Below, piece by piece: positions 40,753 through 49,518 of a DNA stretch of 64,000 bases. The position numbers and the translations under genes were made by a program. This stretch comes from Candidatus Aalborgicola lynettensis (lineage in GTDB: Bacteria; Pseudomonadota; Gammaproteobacteria; Burkholderiales; Burkholderiaceae_C), in the NCBI GenBank assembly GCA_016719405.1, contig JADJZE010000002.1, forward strand, positions 62,001 through 126,000. Reading direction: 5' to 3'. The notes under the pieces were generated by a model. That model made no database searches. It worked only from the letters and a program-made list of their open reading frames with translations, and was not told the DNA's origin. The first letter of the stretch is position 1; each line of letters opens with the position of its first letter.

Positions 40753-41898
40753 ATGCGTGTGTTCTTGCGTTTACTCCTGATCCTTTGCGCCCTGCCAGCG
40801 GCAACGCTGCTGACGGCCTGCGGCAACACCTCCTATTATTTTCAGTCGGTCAGCGGCCACCTGGCACTACTCAACGCCGCGCAACCGGTGCCACACTGGC
40901 TGGCCGACCCGCACACCCCCCCTGCGCTCAAAACACGGCTGGAACTGGCCCAGCGCATGCGCCGCTTTGCCGTTGCAGAACTCGGCCTGCCCGACAACGC
41001 CAGCTACCAGCGTTATGCCGACCTGCAGCGCAGCGCAGTGGTGTGGAACGTGGTGGCCGCACCCAGTAACTCGCTGACCCTCAAAACCTGGTGCTTCCCG
41101 GTGGCGGGTTGTGTGGGCTACCGGGGCTACTTTGCCGAGGCCGAGGCCCGCGCGCTGGCCGACACGTTGCAGGCCGAGGGGCTGGAGGTGAGCGTGTACG
41201 GCGTACCCGCCTATTCCACCTTGGGCTGGATGAACTGGGCCGGTGGCGACCCGCTGCTCAACACCTTTATCCACTACCCCGAAGGTGAGCTGGCGCGCAT
41301 GCTGTTCCACGAACTGGCGCACCAGGTGCTGTATGTGCCCAACGACACCATGTTCAACGAGTCGTTTGCCACGGCCGTGGAACAGCTGGGCGTGGCGCAA
41401 TGGCTCACCACCCAGGCCAGCGCGCAGGCCCGCGCCGAATACGCCTTGCACGACCAGCGGCGCACACAATTCAGGGCACTGACCCGCACCACCCGCCAGA
41501 CACTGGCGGAAATTTATGCATCAAAAACCCCTTCTGCGCTTGCTGGACCTGCGCAAGCAGCTACGAAAACGATAGCAATGCAGGATTTCCGCAACCGGTA
41601 TGCGGCGCTGCGCGCCCAGTGGACCGCCAACGCCAACGCCACCGCCACAGTCACGCAGGACAGCCCGCAGTTTCGCGGCTTTGATCGCTGGGTGGCGCAG
41701 GCCAACAACGCCGCCTTTGGCGCCCAGGCCGCTTACGACACCCTGGTGCCCGCGTTTGAAGCCCTGTACCAGCGCGAGGCCGCCGGGCAACCCGGCGCCG
41801 CTGGCTGGACACGTTTTTTTGCGGCGGCGCGGGAACTGGGGGCGTTGCCTGCGCAGCAGCGGACGCAGGCCCTGGCGGCACTGGCGCTTTCGCATTGA
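40753..41898 (+). CDS. Zinc aminopeptidase lipoprotein (Aminopep/DUF2265 type) with repeat-derived insert
   Basis: A 381-residue lipoprotein: the signal peptide ends in LLTACG (lipidated C23), giving an envelope location. The zinc motif HELAH lies at residues 186-190 with E203 in FNESFATAVE as the probable third ligand. WCFPVAGCVGYRGYF is a family segment. Residues about 254-276 (YASKTPSALAGPAQAATKT, then IAMQ) are encoded by a copy of the dispersed repeat (41515-41580), here running opposite to the gene, in a linker between helices. The start at 40753 gives a normal signal peptide. The proteolytic activity is predicted, not shown. Confidence 0.88.
   Translation: MRVFLRLLLILCALPAATLLTACGNTSYYFQSVSGHLALLNAAQPVPHWLADPHTPPALKTRLELAQRMRRFAVAELGLPDNASYQRYADLQRSAVVWNVVAAPSNSLTLKTWCFPVAGCVGYRGYFAEAEARALADTLQAEGLEVSVYGVPAYSTLGWMNWAGGDPLLNTFIHYPEGELARMLFHELAHQVLYVPNDTMFNESFATAVEQLGVAQWLTTQASAQARAEYALHDQRRTQFRALTRTTRQTLAEIYASKTPSALAGPAQAATKTIAMQDFRNRYAALRAQWTANANATATVTQDSPQFRGFDRWVAQANNAAFGAQAAYDTLVPAFEALYQREAAGQPGAAGWTRFFAAARELGALPAQQRTQALAALALSH
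41515..41580 (-). repeat. Dispersed repeat inside the aminopeptidase gene (in frame)
   Basis: The minus strand reads ATTGCTATCGTTTTCGTAGC, then TGCTTGCGCAGGTCCAGCAA, then GCGCAGAAGG and TTTTTGA, matching the element core and flanks. The gene reads through the opposite strand without a stop. Confidence 0.78.
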
Positions 41899-41935
41899 CC
41901 GCCTGGCGCGACCCGCCTCAACCGCATACGGTGTG

Positions 41936-42895
41936 CTACGCCATCGTTTCAAAAAAACAGTAATTGCCCCGCCCTGCCCGTTTGGCCTGGTACATGGCCG
42001 CATCGGCGCAGGTCAGCAGGGCATGGGCGTTGACACCATCGCCAGGGTAGAGGGCGATGCCAATGCTGCCGCCAATTTCGACGCTGTGCCCCTCAATAAC
42101 GAACACACGGCCAAGGGCATTGAGGATTTTTTGGGCCACCACTGCGACCACATCGTGCAGGTGCACGTCAATCAAAATCACCACAAACTCATCACCACCG
42201 ATACGTGCCACCGTATCTGTTTTGCGCACCAGATCCTGCATGCGCTGCGCTGCCATTTTGAGCAATTCATCTCCCACATGGTGGCCCAGTGAATCGTTGA
42301 CGGGTTTGAAACGGTCCAAATCAATCACCATCAGGGCCAGACCGCCGGCGTTGCGCTGGGCGTGGTAGATGGCCTGGCCAATACGGTCGTTCAGCAAGGC
42401 CCGGTTGGGCAATCCGGTCAGCACATCGTGCTGGGCCATGTGTTTGAGCTCGGTGGTGCGTTGTTCCACCATCTCTTCCAGATGCGCCCGGTACTGCGTC
42501 AGCTCGTCGTCGATGCGCCGACGTTCGGTCACATCCCGCACGATGGCCACCAGCGCTTGCTCGCCATCAATCAGCGCAATGGTGGCCGACACTTCGACCT
42601 GGCGCACCTCGCCGGCCTTGGTGCGCAGACGGGTGGGGAAACCGTGCAGTTCGCCGCTTTGGTGCAATGCGGCGACAAATTCGTCGCGCACCGGTACATC
42701 GGGCCAGATACCCAGCGCGGTGGAGGTTTTGCCAATCACCTCGTCGCGCGTGTAGCCGGTAAAACGCTCGTAACCGGGGTTGACGTCCAGGTATTTGCCG
42801 TCGGAGAGGCGGCTTATGGAAATGTAGTCCGGCGAGGCATGAAATACCTGCCGGTAGGCATCCACTCCGAGAGAAACGCGGGCGTTCGTGGCCAT
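41936..42895 (-). CDS. PAS-GGDEF diguanylate cyclase
   Basis: A 319-residue protein with an N-terminal PAS domain (FHASPDYISISRLSDGKYLD, then GYERFTGYTRDEVIG), a short coiled-coil linker and a GGDEF domain. The catalytic motif GGDEF is intact in ARIGGDEFVVIL, and an RKTD product-inhibition site lies five residues upstream. It should make cyclic di-GMP, for example for the PilZ protein at 27214. There is no membrane helix, so it is cytoplasmic. ATG at 42895 gives a sensible N-terminus; the open frame extends to 42940. Confidence 0.92.
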   Translation of the reverse strand: MATNARVSLGVDAYRQVFHASPDYISISRLSDGKYLDVNPGYERFTGYTRDEVIGKTSTALGIWPDVPVRDEFVAALHQSGELHGFPTRLRTKAGEVRQVEVSATIALIDGEQALVAIVRDVTERRRIDDELTQYRAHLEEMVEQRTTELKHMAQHDVLTGLPNRALLNDRIGQAIYHAQRNAGGLALMVIDLDRFKPVNDSLGHHVGDELLKMAAQRMQDLVRKTDTVARIGGDEFVVILIDVHLHDVVAVVAQKILNALGRVFVIEGHSVEIGGSIGIALYPGDGVNAHALLTCADAAMYQAKRAGRGNYCFFETMA

Positions 42896-42914
42896 GTGGT
42901 TTTTCCCCTCGCTG

Positions 42915-45460
42915 CTAAATCGGCGTGAGCTTGGCCACACTCAGCGCCAGCCACTTGGTGCCGTGGCGCGGAAAGTTGATTTGCGCCCGGGCGTCGTCAC
43001 CGGCGCCTTCGAGCGTCAGCACCGTGCCTTCGCCAAACTTGGCGTGAAACACCTTTTGTTTGACTTTGAGCCCGTGCGCGCTCTCCTGCTTGCGCGCAAC
43101 TTCGGTGCCAAATTGGCCGTTTGCGCTTGCTGGGCGTGCGGTAGCAGCTCCTGAATATGTAGCACCGCCCTGCCCCCAGTCGCGGTTGTAAGCGCCCGTA
43201 CCCGCCCCCATCCACCCACCCGCGCCACCACCCATGCCGCCTCGCGCCATGGGCGCATGTTGGGGCGTGAGCCACTTCAGGCAGGCTTCGGGCAGCTCGT
43301 CAAAGAAACGGCTCTTCATGTTGAAGCGGGTCTGGCCGTGCAGCATGCGCGACTGCGAGTGGCTCAGGTACAGGCGCTTGCGCGCGCGGGTGATGGCCAC
43401 GTACATCAGGCGGCGTTCTTCTTCCAGGCTTTCGCGGTCGCTTTGGGCGTTTTCGTGCGGGAACAGCCCCTCTTCCATGCCGGTGATGAACACCGCGTCA
43501 AACTCCAAACCCTTGCTGGCGTGCACGGTCATGAGCTGGATGGCGTCTTGCCCGGCCTGCGCCATGTTGTCACCGGCCTCCAGCGCGGCGTGGGTCAGAA
43601 AGGCGACCAGCGGGGACAGGGTTTCGCCGGTGTCGCCGATATCCCAATCACCCGCCGCACCAGGGTTAGCGCCTGCGCCCGCGCGCATGCCTGCACCCCA
43701 CGGGGGCGGGGGGGTGCCCGGCTGGCCGTGTCGCTGCCCACCGCCTTTCCGGGCGCCGCCACAAGGCCATCCAGCCCCTGGCTGGCGGGGCTTTGGCCCA
43801 GCGGGTTGGCGCTGCGCTGCAGTTGGGCGGCGGCGTCTTTGCCAAAGCCTTCTTGCATGACAAAACTCTCGGCGGCGTTGACCAGTTCGTCCAAGTTCTC
43901 CAGCCGGTCTTCGCCTTCACGGTCGGCCTTGTAGTGCGCGACCAGGCCGCTTTGCTCCAGCATCAGCACCACGGTGTCGCGCAGGGTCAGGGTGGCGGTT
44001 TGCTCGCGCAGCACGTCCATCTTGGCCACAAAACCGGCAATGGCCGCACCCGCGCGCCCGCCCAGGGTGCTGACGGCGTCGTGCAGGGAGCACCCGGTAG
44101 CGCGCGCCAGGTCTTGCAACTGCTCCAGGCTGCGCGCACCAATGCCGCGCGCCGGAAAGTTGACCACGCGCATGAAACTGGTGTCGTCGTTGGGGTTCTC
44201 CAAGAGGCGCAGATAGGCCAGCGCGTGTTTGATTTCGGCCCGCTCAAAAAAGCGCAGGCCACCGTACACGCGGTAGGGCATGGCGGCATTGAAGAGCGCG
44301 GTTTCGATCACCCGGCTTTGGGCGTTGGAACGGTACAAAACCGCAATTTCTTTTTTCTCGTACCCGGCCTCAGTGCCGTGGTCGCGCACCAGGTTTTTCA
44401 TCTCTTCGACCATCCACTGCGCCTCGGCAAAGTCGCTGGGGGCCTCGACCACGCGCACCGGTTCACCCGCGCCCTGGTCGGTGCGCAGGTTCTTGCCCAG
44501 GCGTTTGCTGTTGTGGCTGATGAGGGCGTTGGCACTGTCCAGAATGTTGCTGTAGCTGCGGTAGTTTTGCTCCAGCTTGATTTGGTGCTGTACCTTAAAT
44601 TCGCGCACAAAGTCGGCCATGTTGCCCACGCGTGCACCGCGAAAAGCGTAGATGCTCTGGTCGTCGTCACCCACGGCCAGCACGGCGCCGCCGGGGGTAT
44701 CCGGGCTCGCATCCACGCCCTGCCCGGCCAGCATCTTGATCCAGGCGTATTGCAGGCGGTTGGTGTCTTGGAACTCGTCGATCAGGATGTGGCGAAAGCG
44801 GCGCTGGTAGTGCTCGCGAATGGGGTCATTGGCCTGCAGCAGTTCATAACTGCGCAGCATCAATTCGCCAAAGTCCACCACGCCTTCGCGCTGGCATTGC
44901 TCTTCATAGAGCTGGTAGATCTCCACCTTGCGGCGGGTTTCGTCGTCGCGCACCTCCACCATATTGGGGCGCAGGCCGTCTTCCTTGCAGCCGCCAATAA
45001 AGTATTGCAACTGCTTGGCCGGGAAACGCTCGTCGTCGATTTGGTTTTGCTTGCACAGGCGTTTGATGGCGGAAAGCTGGTCCTGCGTATCCAGAATCTG
45101 AAACGCCTGCGGCAGATTCGCCAGCTTGTAGTGGGCGCGCAAAAAACGGTTGCACAGGCCATGGAAGGTGCCAATCCACATGCCATGCACATTCACCGGC
45201 AGCATGGCTGAGAGGCGCGTCATCATCTCTTTGGCAGCCTTGTTGGTAAAAGTGACCGCCAAAATGCCGCCGGGCGACACCAGCCCGTTTTGCAGCAGCC
45301 AGGCAATGCGGGTGGTCAGCACCCGGGTTTTGCCCGAACCGGCACCGGCCAATATCAGCGCATGCTCCGCGGGCAAGGTGACGGCAGCGCTTTGTTCGGG
45401 GTTGAGGGAGGACAACAAGGGCGACAGCGACGCGCCGGGGGCAATAAAGGGGGATGACAT
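42915..45460 (-). CDS. uvrD: UvrD/Rep-type ATP-dependent DNA helicase, with one frameshift
   Basis: A superfamily 1A helicase for repair and restart. The N-terminal part (from 45460) has the Q motif LNPEQSAAVTLP, Walker A GAGSGKT, LAVTFTNKAAKEM and DEFQDTNRLQYAWI. The remainder (DAIQLMTVHASKGLEFDAVF, then RLMYVAITRARKRLYLSHSQ) is in another frame. The change falls at 43690-43770, in a low-complexity Pro/Gly linker with long C/G runs, and the total 2546 bp is one base short of a multiple of three. A sequencing error is likely. Near the C-terminus a repeat copy encodes GATYSGAATARPASANGQFG. The last 60 residues (VFHAKFGEGTVL) form the usual RNA-polymerase-binding tail of UvrD/PcrA. Confidence 0.9.
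43105..43165 (-). repeat. Dispersed repeat inside uvrD (in frame)
   Basis: The coding strand reads GCTACATATTCAGGAGCTGC, then TACCGCACGCCCAGCAAGCG, then CAAACGGCCAATTTGGC. It lies in the linker before the C-terminal tail and encodes about 20 residues in the same frame as the copies in hutD and era. Confidence 0.78.
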
Positions 45461-45584
45461 ACCCTGATTGTAGGAACCCCGGGGCACCGGAGCCGGGCGT
45501 GGCAACGGCAGGGCACGGGCAAGGTTGACGCCATGGGGCCAACGCCGCGCCAGTGCAGCACATCACCCGCCAGGACGTCCCGGA

Positions 45585-45818
45585 TCAGTCTTTGCGCTGC
45601 GGCGCCACCCCGGCGCGCAGCGGCTTGAGCAAATCCGACAGGCCGTTGTGGTCGATCTCGTGCATCAGCGCCAGCAGGCGCCCAATTTCGCCCTTGGGAA
45701 AGCCGTTGCGGGCAAACCAGTTGAGGTAGTGACCGGGCAGATCGGCAATGCGGTGCCCCTCGTATTTGCCAAAGGGCATGGTGCGGGTGACGAGCAGTTG
45801 CAGTTGTTCAGCGTGCAT
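45585..45818 (-). CDS. DUF3820 family protein
   Basis: A 77-residue protein with the family core MPFGKYEGHRIADLPGHYLN, then WFARNGFPKGEIGRLLAL. Members have been called putative quorum-sensing-regulated factors, but no biochemistry is known to me. The start at 45818 fits the usual length; the open frame extends six residues further. It is convergent with nothing and sits between uvrD and the repeat at 45838. Confidence 0.8.
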   Translation of the reverse strand: MHAEQLQLLVTRTMPFGKYEGHRIADLPGHYLNWFARNGFPKGEIGRLLALMHEIDHNGLSDLLKPLRAGVAPQRKD

Positions 45819-45837
45819 GGGGCAAGCATACCGCATA

Positions 45838-45900
45838 ATTGCTATTATTTTGATAGCTGCTTACGCACATCCAGCGGGCGCAATGTGCCAAAATGGCTTG
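45838..45900 (+). repeat. Dispersed repeat, copy 4
   Basis: Forward intergenic copy: ATTGCTATTATTTTGATAGC, then TGCTTACGCACATCCAGCGG, then GCGCAATGTGCC. It lies in the promoter region between two divergent small genes and so could affect expression of both. Confidence 0.78.
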
Positions 45901-45927
45901 GTTTTCAACCGATGTCAGGAACACCCC

Positions 45928-46155
45928 ATGTCCCGTCCCCACGTTTGGGCCAGCAAGATTTTGACTTTGATTCAGGGTGGCAACACGGCTGCGGCGCTGG
46001 CGCAGATCCGGGTGGCCCCTTCGGTGACCGACGTGGAGCAATTGCGCACCCTGTTGGCCAAGGCGGCACTGCTGGCGCGCCACCCCACCATCGACGCAGC
46101 GACGCAAGACCAGATCGACGCGCTCAAAGGCTCACGCCTGCACCGCTCGCCTTAA
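45928..46155 (+). CDS. Hypothetical small helical protein
   Basis: A 75-residue soluble protein, predicted helical (WASKILTLIQGGNTAAALAQ, then VEQLRTLLAKAALLARHP). No known family. A CAGGA ribosome-binding-like site lies 7 bp before the ATG. It is convergent with nagZ (3 bp apart). Amino acid make-up and length support a real gene, but the function is unknown. Confidence 0.65.
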   Translation: MSRPHVWASKILTLIQGGNTAAALAQIRVAPSVTDVEQLRTLLAKAALLARHPTIDAATQDQIDALKGSRLHRSP

Positions 46156-46158
46156 TAC

Positions 46159-47298
46159 TCAGGGCAACCAGTCCAGCGCCTGCATGTAGGCCGGGTTGAC
46201 CATCAGGTCGTCCCACGCCAGCGCGCTCCCTTGGGGCAGCAAGGCGTGGCGGCGCAGTTCGCTGGCGTCCACAGGTTGCCACTGGCCTTTGAGTTGTGCC
46301 TCGGTCAGGCCGGCGATCAGTTCATCCACGGGCTGGCCGTCACCCACCGACTGGTTGCACAACAACACCATGTCACACCCCGCATTCAGCGCGGCCACGG
46401 CGGCCTGGGTGTAACTCACCTCCTGGCCATCGATCAGGCGGGCACCGGCCATGCTCAGGTCGTCGCTGAAGATGCAGCCGTTGAAGCCGAGTTGGCCACG
46501 CAGGATGTCGTTTAACCAGCGGCTGGAAAAACCGGCTGGGCGGCCGTCCACCTTGGGGTAGATCACGTGGGCGGGCATGACGCTGCTGGTGACGGTGTTG
46601 AGCCAGCGGTACGGGGCAGCGTCGTCGGCCAGAATGGCTTTGAGGCTGCGTTTGTCGACTGGGATGTCGGTGTGCGAATCGGCCGCCACAAAACCGTGGC
46701 CGGGGAAGTGTTTGCCGCAGTTGGCCATGCCGCTCAGGTGCAGGCCGTGCATCAGGCTCTTGGCCAGCAGGCTCACCACACGGGGGTCACGCGCAAAAGC
46801 GCGGTCGCCAATCACGCTGCTGCGCGATACGCCGTCTTTGGCAGCCGGGTGCGCAGCGGTCAGGTCCTCGTCGGGGTAGTCCAAGTCGAGCACCGGGGTA
46901 AAGCTCAAATCCACCCCGCAAGCGCGCAGCTCCGCGCCCAGCACGTAGCCGCAGGCGGTGGCAGCGTTGGTGGCATCCATGGGGCCGGCCTTTTTGGCGG
47001 CGTTGGTGGCTGCGGGCTCGGCCATCCACATGTGCCCCAAGGCACGCATGGGCGGCAGGTGGGTGAAACCATCGGTCTTGAAACGCTGCACGCGCCCGCC
47101 TTCGTGGTCGACGCAGATCAGCAGATCGGAACGCACTTTTTTGATGGATCGGCACAGCGCCGTCAGTTGGGCGCGGTCGTGCCAGTTGCGGGCAAACAAA
47201 ATCAGGCCACCGACCAGCGGGTGCGCCAGGCGCTGGCGGTCCATCTTGGTGAGGGTCAGTCCGGCAATGTCGATGATGAGAGGGGCATGCAAGGTCAT
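46159..47298 (-). CDS. nagZ: Beta-N-acetylhexosaminidase NagZ
   Basis: A cytoplasmic glycoside hydrolase family 3 enzyme that removes N-acetylglucosamine from recycled muropeptides. The 379-residue sequence contains LILFARNWHDRAQLTALCR, VDHEGGRVQRF, the active-site loop NCGKHFPGHGFVAADSHTD (the His/Asp acid-base of NagZ) and the nucleophile in FSDDLSMAGA. It follows acpS at a distance of 180 bp that contains a repeat. The conserved order pdxJ-acpS-nagZ supports the call. Confidence 0.95.
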   Translation of the reverse strand: MTLHAPLIIDIAGLTLTKMDRQRLAHPLVGGLILFARNWHDRAQLTALCRSIKKVRSDLLICVDHEGGRVQRFKTDGFTHLPPMRALGHMWMAEPAATNAAKKAGPMDATNAATACGYVLGAELRACGVDLSFTPVLDLDYPDEDLTAAHPAAKDGVSRSSVIGDRAFARDPRVVSLLAKSLMHGLHLSGMANCGKHFPGHGFVAADSHTDIPVDKRSLKAILADDAAPYRWLNTVTSSVMPAHVIYPKVDGRPAGFSSRWLNDILRGQLGFNGCIFSDDLSMAGARLIDGQEVSYTQAAVAALNAGCDMVLLCNQSVGDGQPVDELIAGLTEAQLKGQWQPVDASELRRHALLPQGSALAWDDLMVNPAYMQALDWLP

Positions 47299-47345
47299 GG
47301 GAAGGTGGTGTGAGGGGGGATGATGAGAGGTGCAGGGTGTAACGA

Positions 47346-47403
47346 TTTGCTATAAATTCAGTAGCTGTTTACGCACATTCTACGGGCGCAAAGTGCCAAT
47401 TTC
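47346..47403 (+). repeat. Dispersed repeat, copy 5
   Basis: Forward intergenic copy: TTGCTATAAATTCAGTAGCT, then GTTTACGCACATTCTACGGG, then CGCAAAGTGCCAATTTC. Of the intergenic copies it is the closest to the one inside hutD. Confidence 0.8.
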
Positions 47404-47479
47404 GTCCACACAAATACAGAGCAACTGCAGCCCGCTGCTGCGGGCCCTAGCCGGCCCTGCCGCTGGAAAACGTGGACTC

Positions 47480-47896
47480 TTATGGCGGGGCATCATGCTC
47501 CACCACACAAAAACTGACGGCGTAGTCGGTTTCGTCACTCAAGGTGATGTGCGAGCGCAAACGGTTCGCGCTAAACCAGGCCTGTAGTTCACCATGCAGC
47601 ACCAGCACCGGCTGCCCCGCCTGGGGGTGGCCCTGCGGCTGGTTGGCAATTTCGCACAGACGCCAGGTCATGGGCATACGCATGCCGGTGCCAATGGCTT
47701 TGCTAAACGCTTCTTTGGCCGAAAAACGCGTCGCCAGGTAGCGCACGCCGCGCTCGGGCCAGCGCGCACTGCGGGCCTTCCAGGTGGCCAATTCCGACTC
47801 GCTGAGGACCTTTTCGGCAAAGCGGTCGCCATGGCGCTCCAGACTGGCCTTGATGCGGCGCACGTCGCAAATGTCGGTACCGATGCCATAGATCAT
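47480..47896 (-). CDS. acpS: Holo-[acyl-carrier-protein] synthase AcpS
   Basis: AcpS attaches phosphopantetheine to ACP. The 138-residue protein begins MIYGIGTDICDVRRIKAS, with the metal-binding Asp, and contains RYLATRFSAKEAFSKAIGTG with the second conserved Glu. HITLSDETDYAVSFCVVE is the C-terminal strand. It is co-directional with pdxJ upstream (73 bp gap holding a repeat). The substrate gene acpP is at 60593. Confidence 0.95.
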   Translation of the reverse strand: MIYGIGTDICDVRRIKASLERHGDRFAEKVLSESELATWKARSARWPERGVRYLATRFSAKEAFSKAIGTGMRMPMTWRLCEIANQPQGHPQAGQPVLVLHGELQAWFSANRLRSHITLSDETDYAVSFCVVEHDAPP

Positions 47897-47910
47897 GGAT
47901 CAAAACCCTC

Positions 47911-47960
47911 GATTGCGCACGCCAGACGTGCGCAAGCAGCTATAAAAGTAATAGCAATCA
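47911..47960 (-). repeat. Dispersed repeat, copy 6
   Basis: Inverted copy between pdxJ and acpS: TTGCGCACGCCAGACGTGCG, then CAAGCAGCTATAAAAGTAAT, then AGCAAT. Confidence 0.8.
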
Positions 47961-47969
47961 GCCATACCG

Positions 47970-48716
47970 CTAGCGCAGACAGTCCAGGTAGGCTTTAACG
48001 GTAGCGGTGTAACCCAGCTCCAGCGCATCCGCAATCAGCGCGTGACCAATGGAGACCTCCTGCACGCCGGGCACCGTTTGCACAAAAGCGGCCAGGTTGT
48101 CGCGGTTCAGGTCGTGGCCGGCGTTGACGCCCAGCCCCACATCCAGCGCGGCCTGGGCGGCACGTGCGAAGCGTTGCAGCTGCACGCCTTGCTGTGCGGT
48201 GCCCCACGCGGCGGCATAGGGTTCGGTGTAGAGCTCAATGCGGTCGGCCCCAACGGCCTTGGCGGCGGCCATCGTTTCTGGATCTGCGTCCATGAACAGA
48301 CTCACGCGCAGGCCCAAGGCGTGGGCCTGGTGGATGAGCGGCTGCAGGCGTGCAGCATCCTGCGGAAAGGTCCAGCCGTGGTCGCTGGTGAACTGGCCTT
48401 CGGAATCGGGCACAAAGGTCACCTGGTGCACCGGCAGCTTGCGCGCCACCAAATCGGCCACGCAGTCCATCAGGTTGTGAAAGGGGTTGCCCTCGACGTT
48501 GAATTCGCGGTCCGGCCAGCCCTGGAGCAGCGCGGCCAGGTCGGTCACGTCGTCGGCGCGGATGTGGCGCGCGTCCGGCCGCGGGTGCACGGTGATGCCC
48601 GCCGCACCCGCCTGCAGGCACAAGGTGGCCGCGCGGGTAACGCTGGGAATGCCGAGGTGGCGCGTGTTGCGCACCAGGGCGACCTTGTTGAGGTTGACGG
48701 AGAGATGAGCGGTCAT
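47970..48716 (-). CDS. pdxJ: Pyridoxine 5'-phosphate synthase PdxJ
   Basis: PdxJ condenses 3-amino-1-hydroxyacetone phosphate with deoxyxylulose phosphate to give pyridoxine phosphate. The 248-residue TIM barrel has the family segments LSVNLNKVALVRNTRHLGIP, GITVHPRPDARHIRADDV, FNVEGNPF and GLGVNAGHDLNRDNL. EVSIGHALIADALELG closes the barrel. It lies between recO and acpS in the standard order. Confidence 0.96.
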   Translation of the reverse strand: MTAHLSVNLNKVALVRNTRHLGIPSVTRAATLCLQAGAAGITVHPRPDARHIRADDVTDLAALLQGWPDREFNVEGNPFHNLMDCVADLVARKLPVHQVTFVPDSEGQFTSDHGWTFPQDAARLQPLIHQAHALGLRVSLFMDADPETMAAAKAVGADRIELYTEPYAAAWGTAQQGVQLQRFARAAQAALDVGLGVNAGHDLNRDNLAAFVQTVPGVQEVSIGHALIADALELGYTATVKAYLDCLR

Positions 48717-48765
48717 GGTGTGGAAGGCAACATAGTGGACGCAATGACAAGCGTGGGAACCCGAT

Positions 48766-49518
48766 TCATAGAGATTGGATATCCATCATCATTTGCCGGG
48801 TGCGCAGGGTTTTGACACCGCAATGGTAGTGCAGCAAGGTGCGCAACATGGGTTTGAGCTCACCTGCCACGTTAGCGCAGGCGCGCAGCGTGGTGGTAAA
48901 CGGTGCACCGTCTTCCAGCGCACGCTGCAGCGCGCGCCATTGGTCGCCGCCCAGGCTGGAGCGGTCGTCCGCATGGGCCAAGCGCAGGCCGCCTTCGGGG
49001 ACCAGGCAGTAGCGGCACTGCGCATCCAATGCACCCAGGGTCATGGTCTGCACATCGAGTTGCGGCAGCAGGCCGATCTCACGCAGCAACAACAACTCAA
49101 ACGTGCGCAGCGTGGCCTGCAAGGCTTCGCCGTGTTCACTGGCCAGCACGCGCACCACGTTGGCATACACATCAAACAAAACTGGGTGCGCATCGTCACG
49201 CGCCAGTAGCGTCAACAACAACTCATTGAGGTAGTAACCGGACAACAGCGCATCGCCTGTGGGCATAACGTGGCCGCCCTGCCATTCGGCGCTTTTGAGG
49301 GTGCGGATTTCGGCGTCGCCGCCATAAGCCACGTGCAGCATCTGCAGCGGCAGCAACACCGGCCGAAAGCTGGAACTGGGGCGCTTGGCGCCCTTGGCCA
49401 CCAGGGCAATGCGCCCATGGTGGCGCGTGAAGACTTCCAGAATCAGGCTGGACTCGCTCCAGTCGTAGCGGTGCAGCACATACGCGGGCTCATCCGAAAT
49501 TCTTTTATTCGTAGCCAA
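48766..49518 (-). CDS. recO: DNA repair protein RecO, TTG start
   Basis: RecO helps load RecA on gaps with RecF and RecR. The family N-terminus is RISDEPAYVLHRYDWSES, then FTRHHGRIALVAKGAKRP (OB fold). A C-terminal CRYCLVPEGGL provides the Cys pair of the zinc module. No ATG gives this N-terminus: a TTG at 49518, encoding M-A-T-N-K-R-I, is the best start and makes a 250-residue product overlapping era by 14 bp. The open frame above it is era in another frame. Strong translational coupling with era is likely. Confidence 0.9.
   Translation of the reverse strand: MATNKRISDEPAYVLHRYDWSESSLILEVFTRHHGRIALVAKGAKRPSSSFRPVLLPLQMLHVAYGGDAEIRTLKSAEWQGGHVMPTGDALLSGYYLNELLLTLLARDDAHPVLFDVYANVVRVLASEHGEALQATLRTFELLLLREIGLLPQLDVQTMTLGALDAQCRYCLVPEGGLRLAHADDRSSLGGDQWRALQRALEDGAPFTTTLRACANVAGELKPMLRTLLHYHCGVKTLRTRQMMMDIQSL

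Noticed and set aside
43793..45211. 472-residue plus-strand open frame opposite uvrD
   Set aside because: A shadow of the helicase gene with no recognisable motif.
45838..47960. CRISPR array
   Set aside because: Three copies of the dispersed repeat lie here, but spacing is irregular, orientation varies, and genes lie between them. No cas genes.
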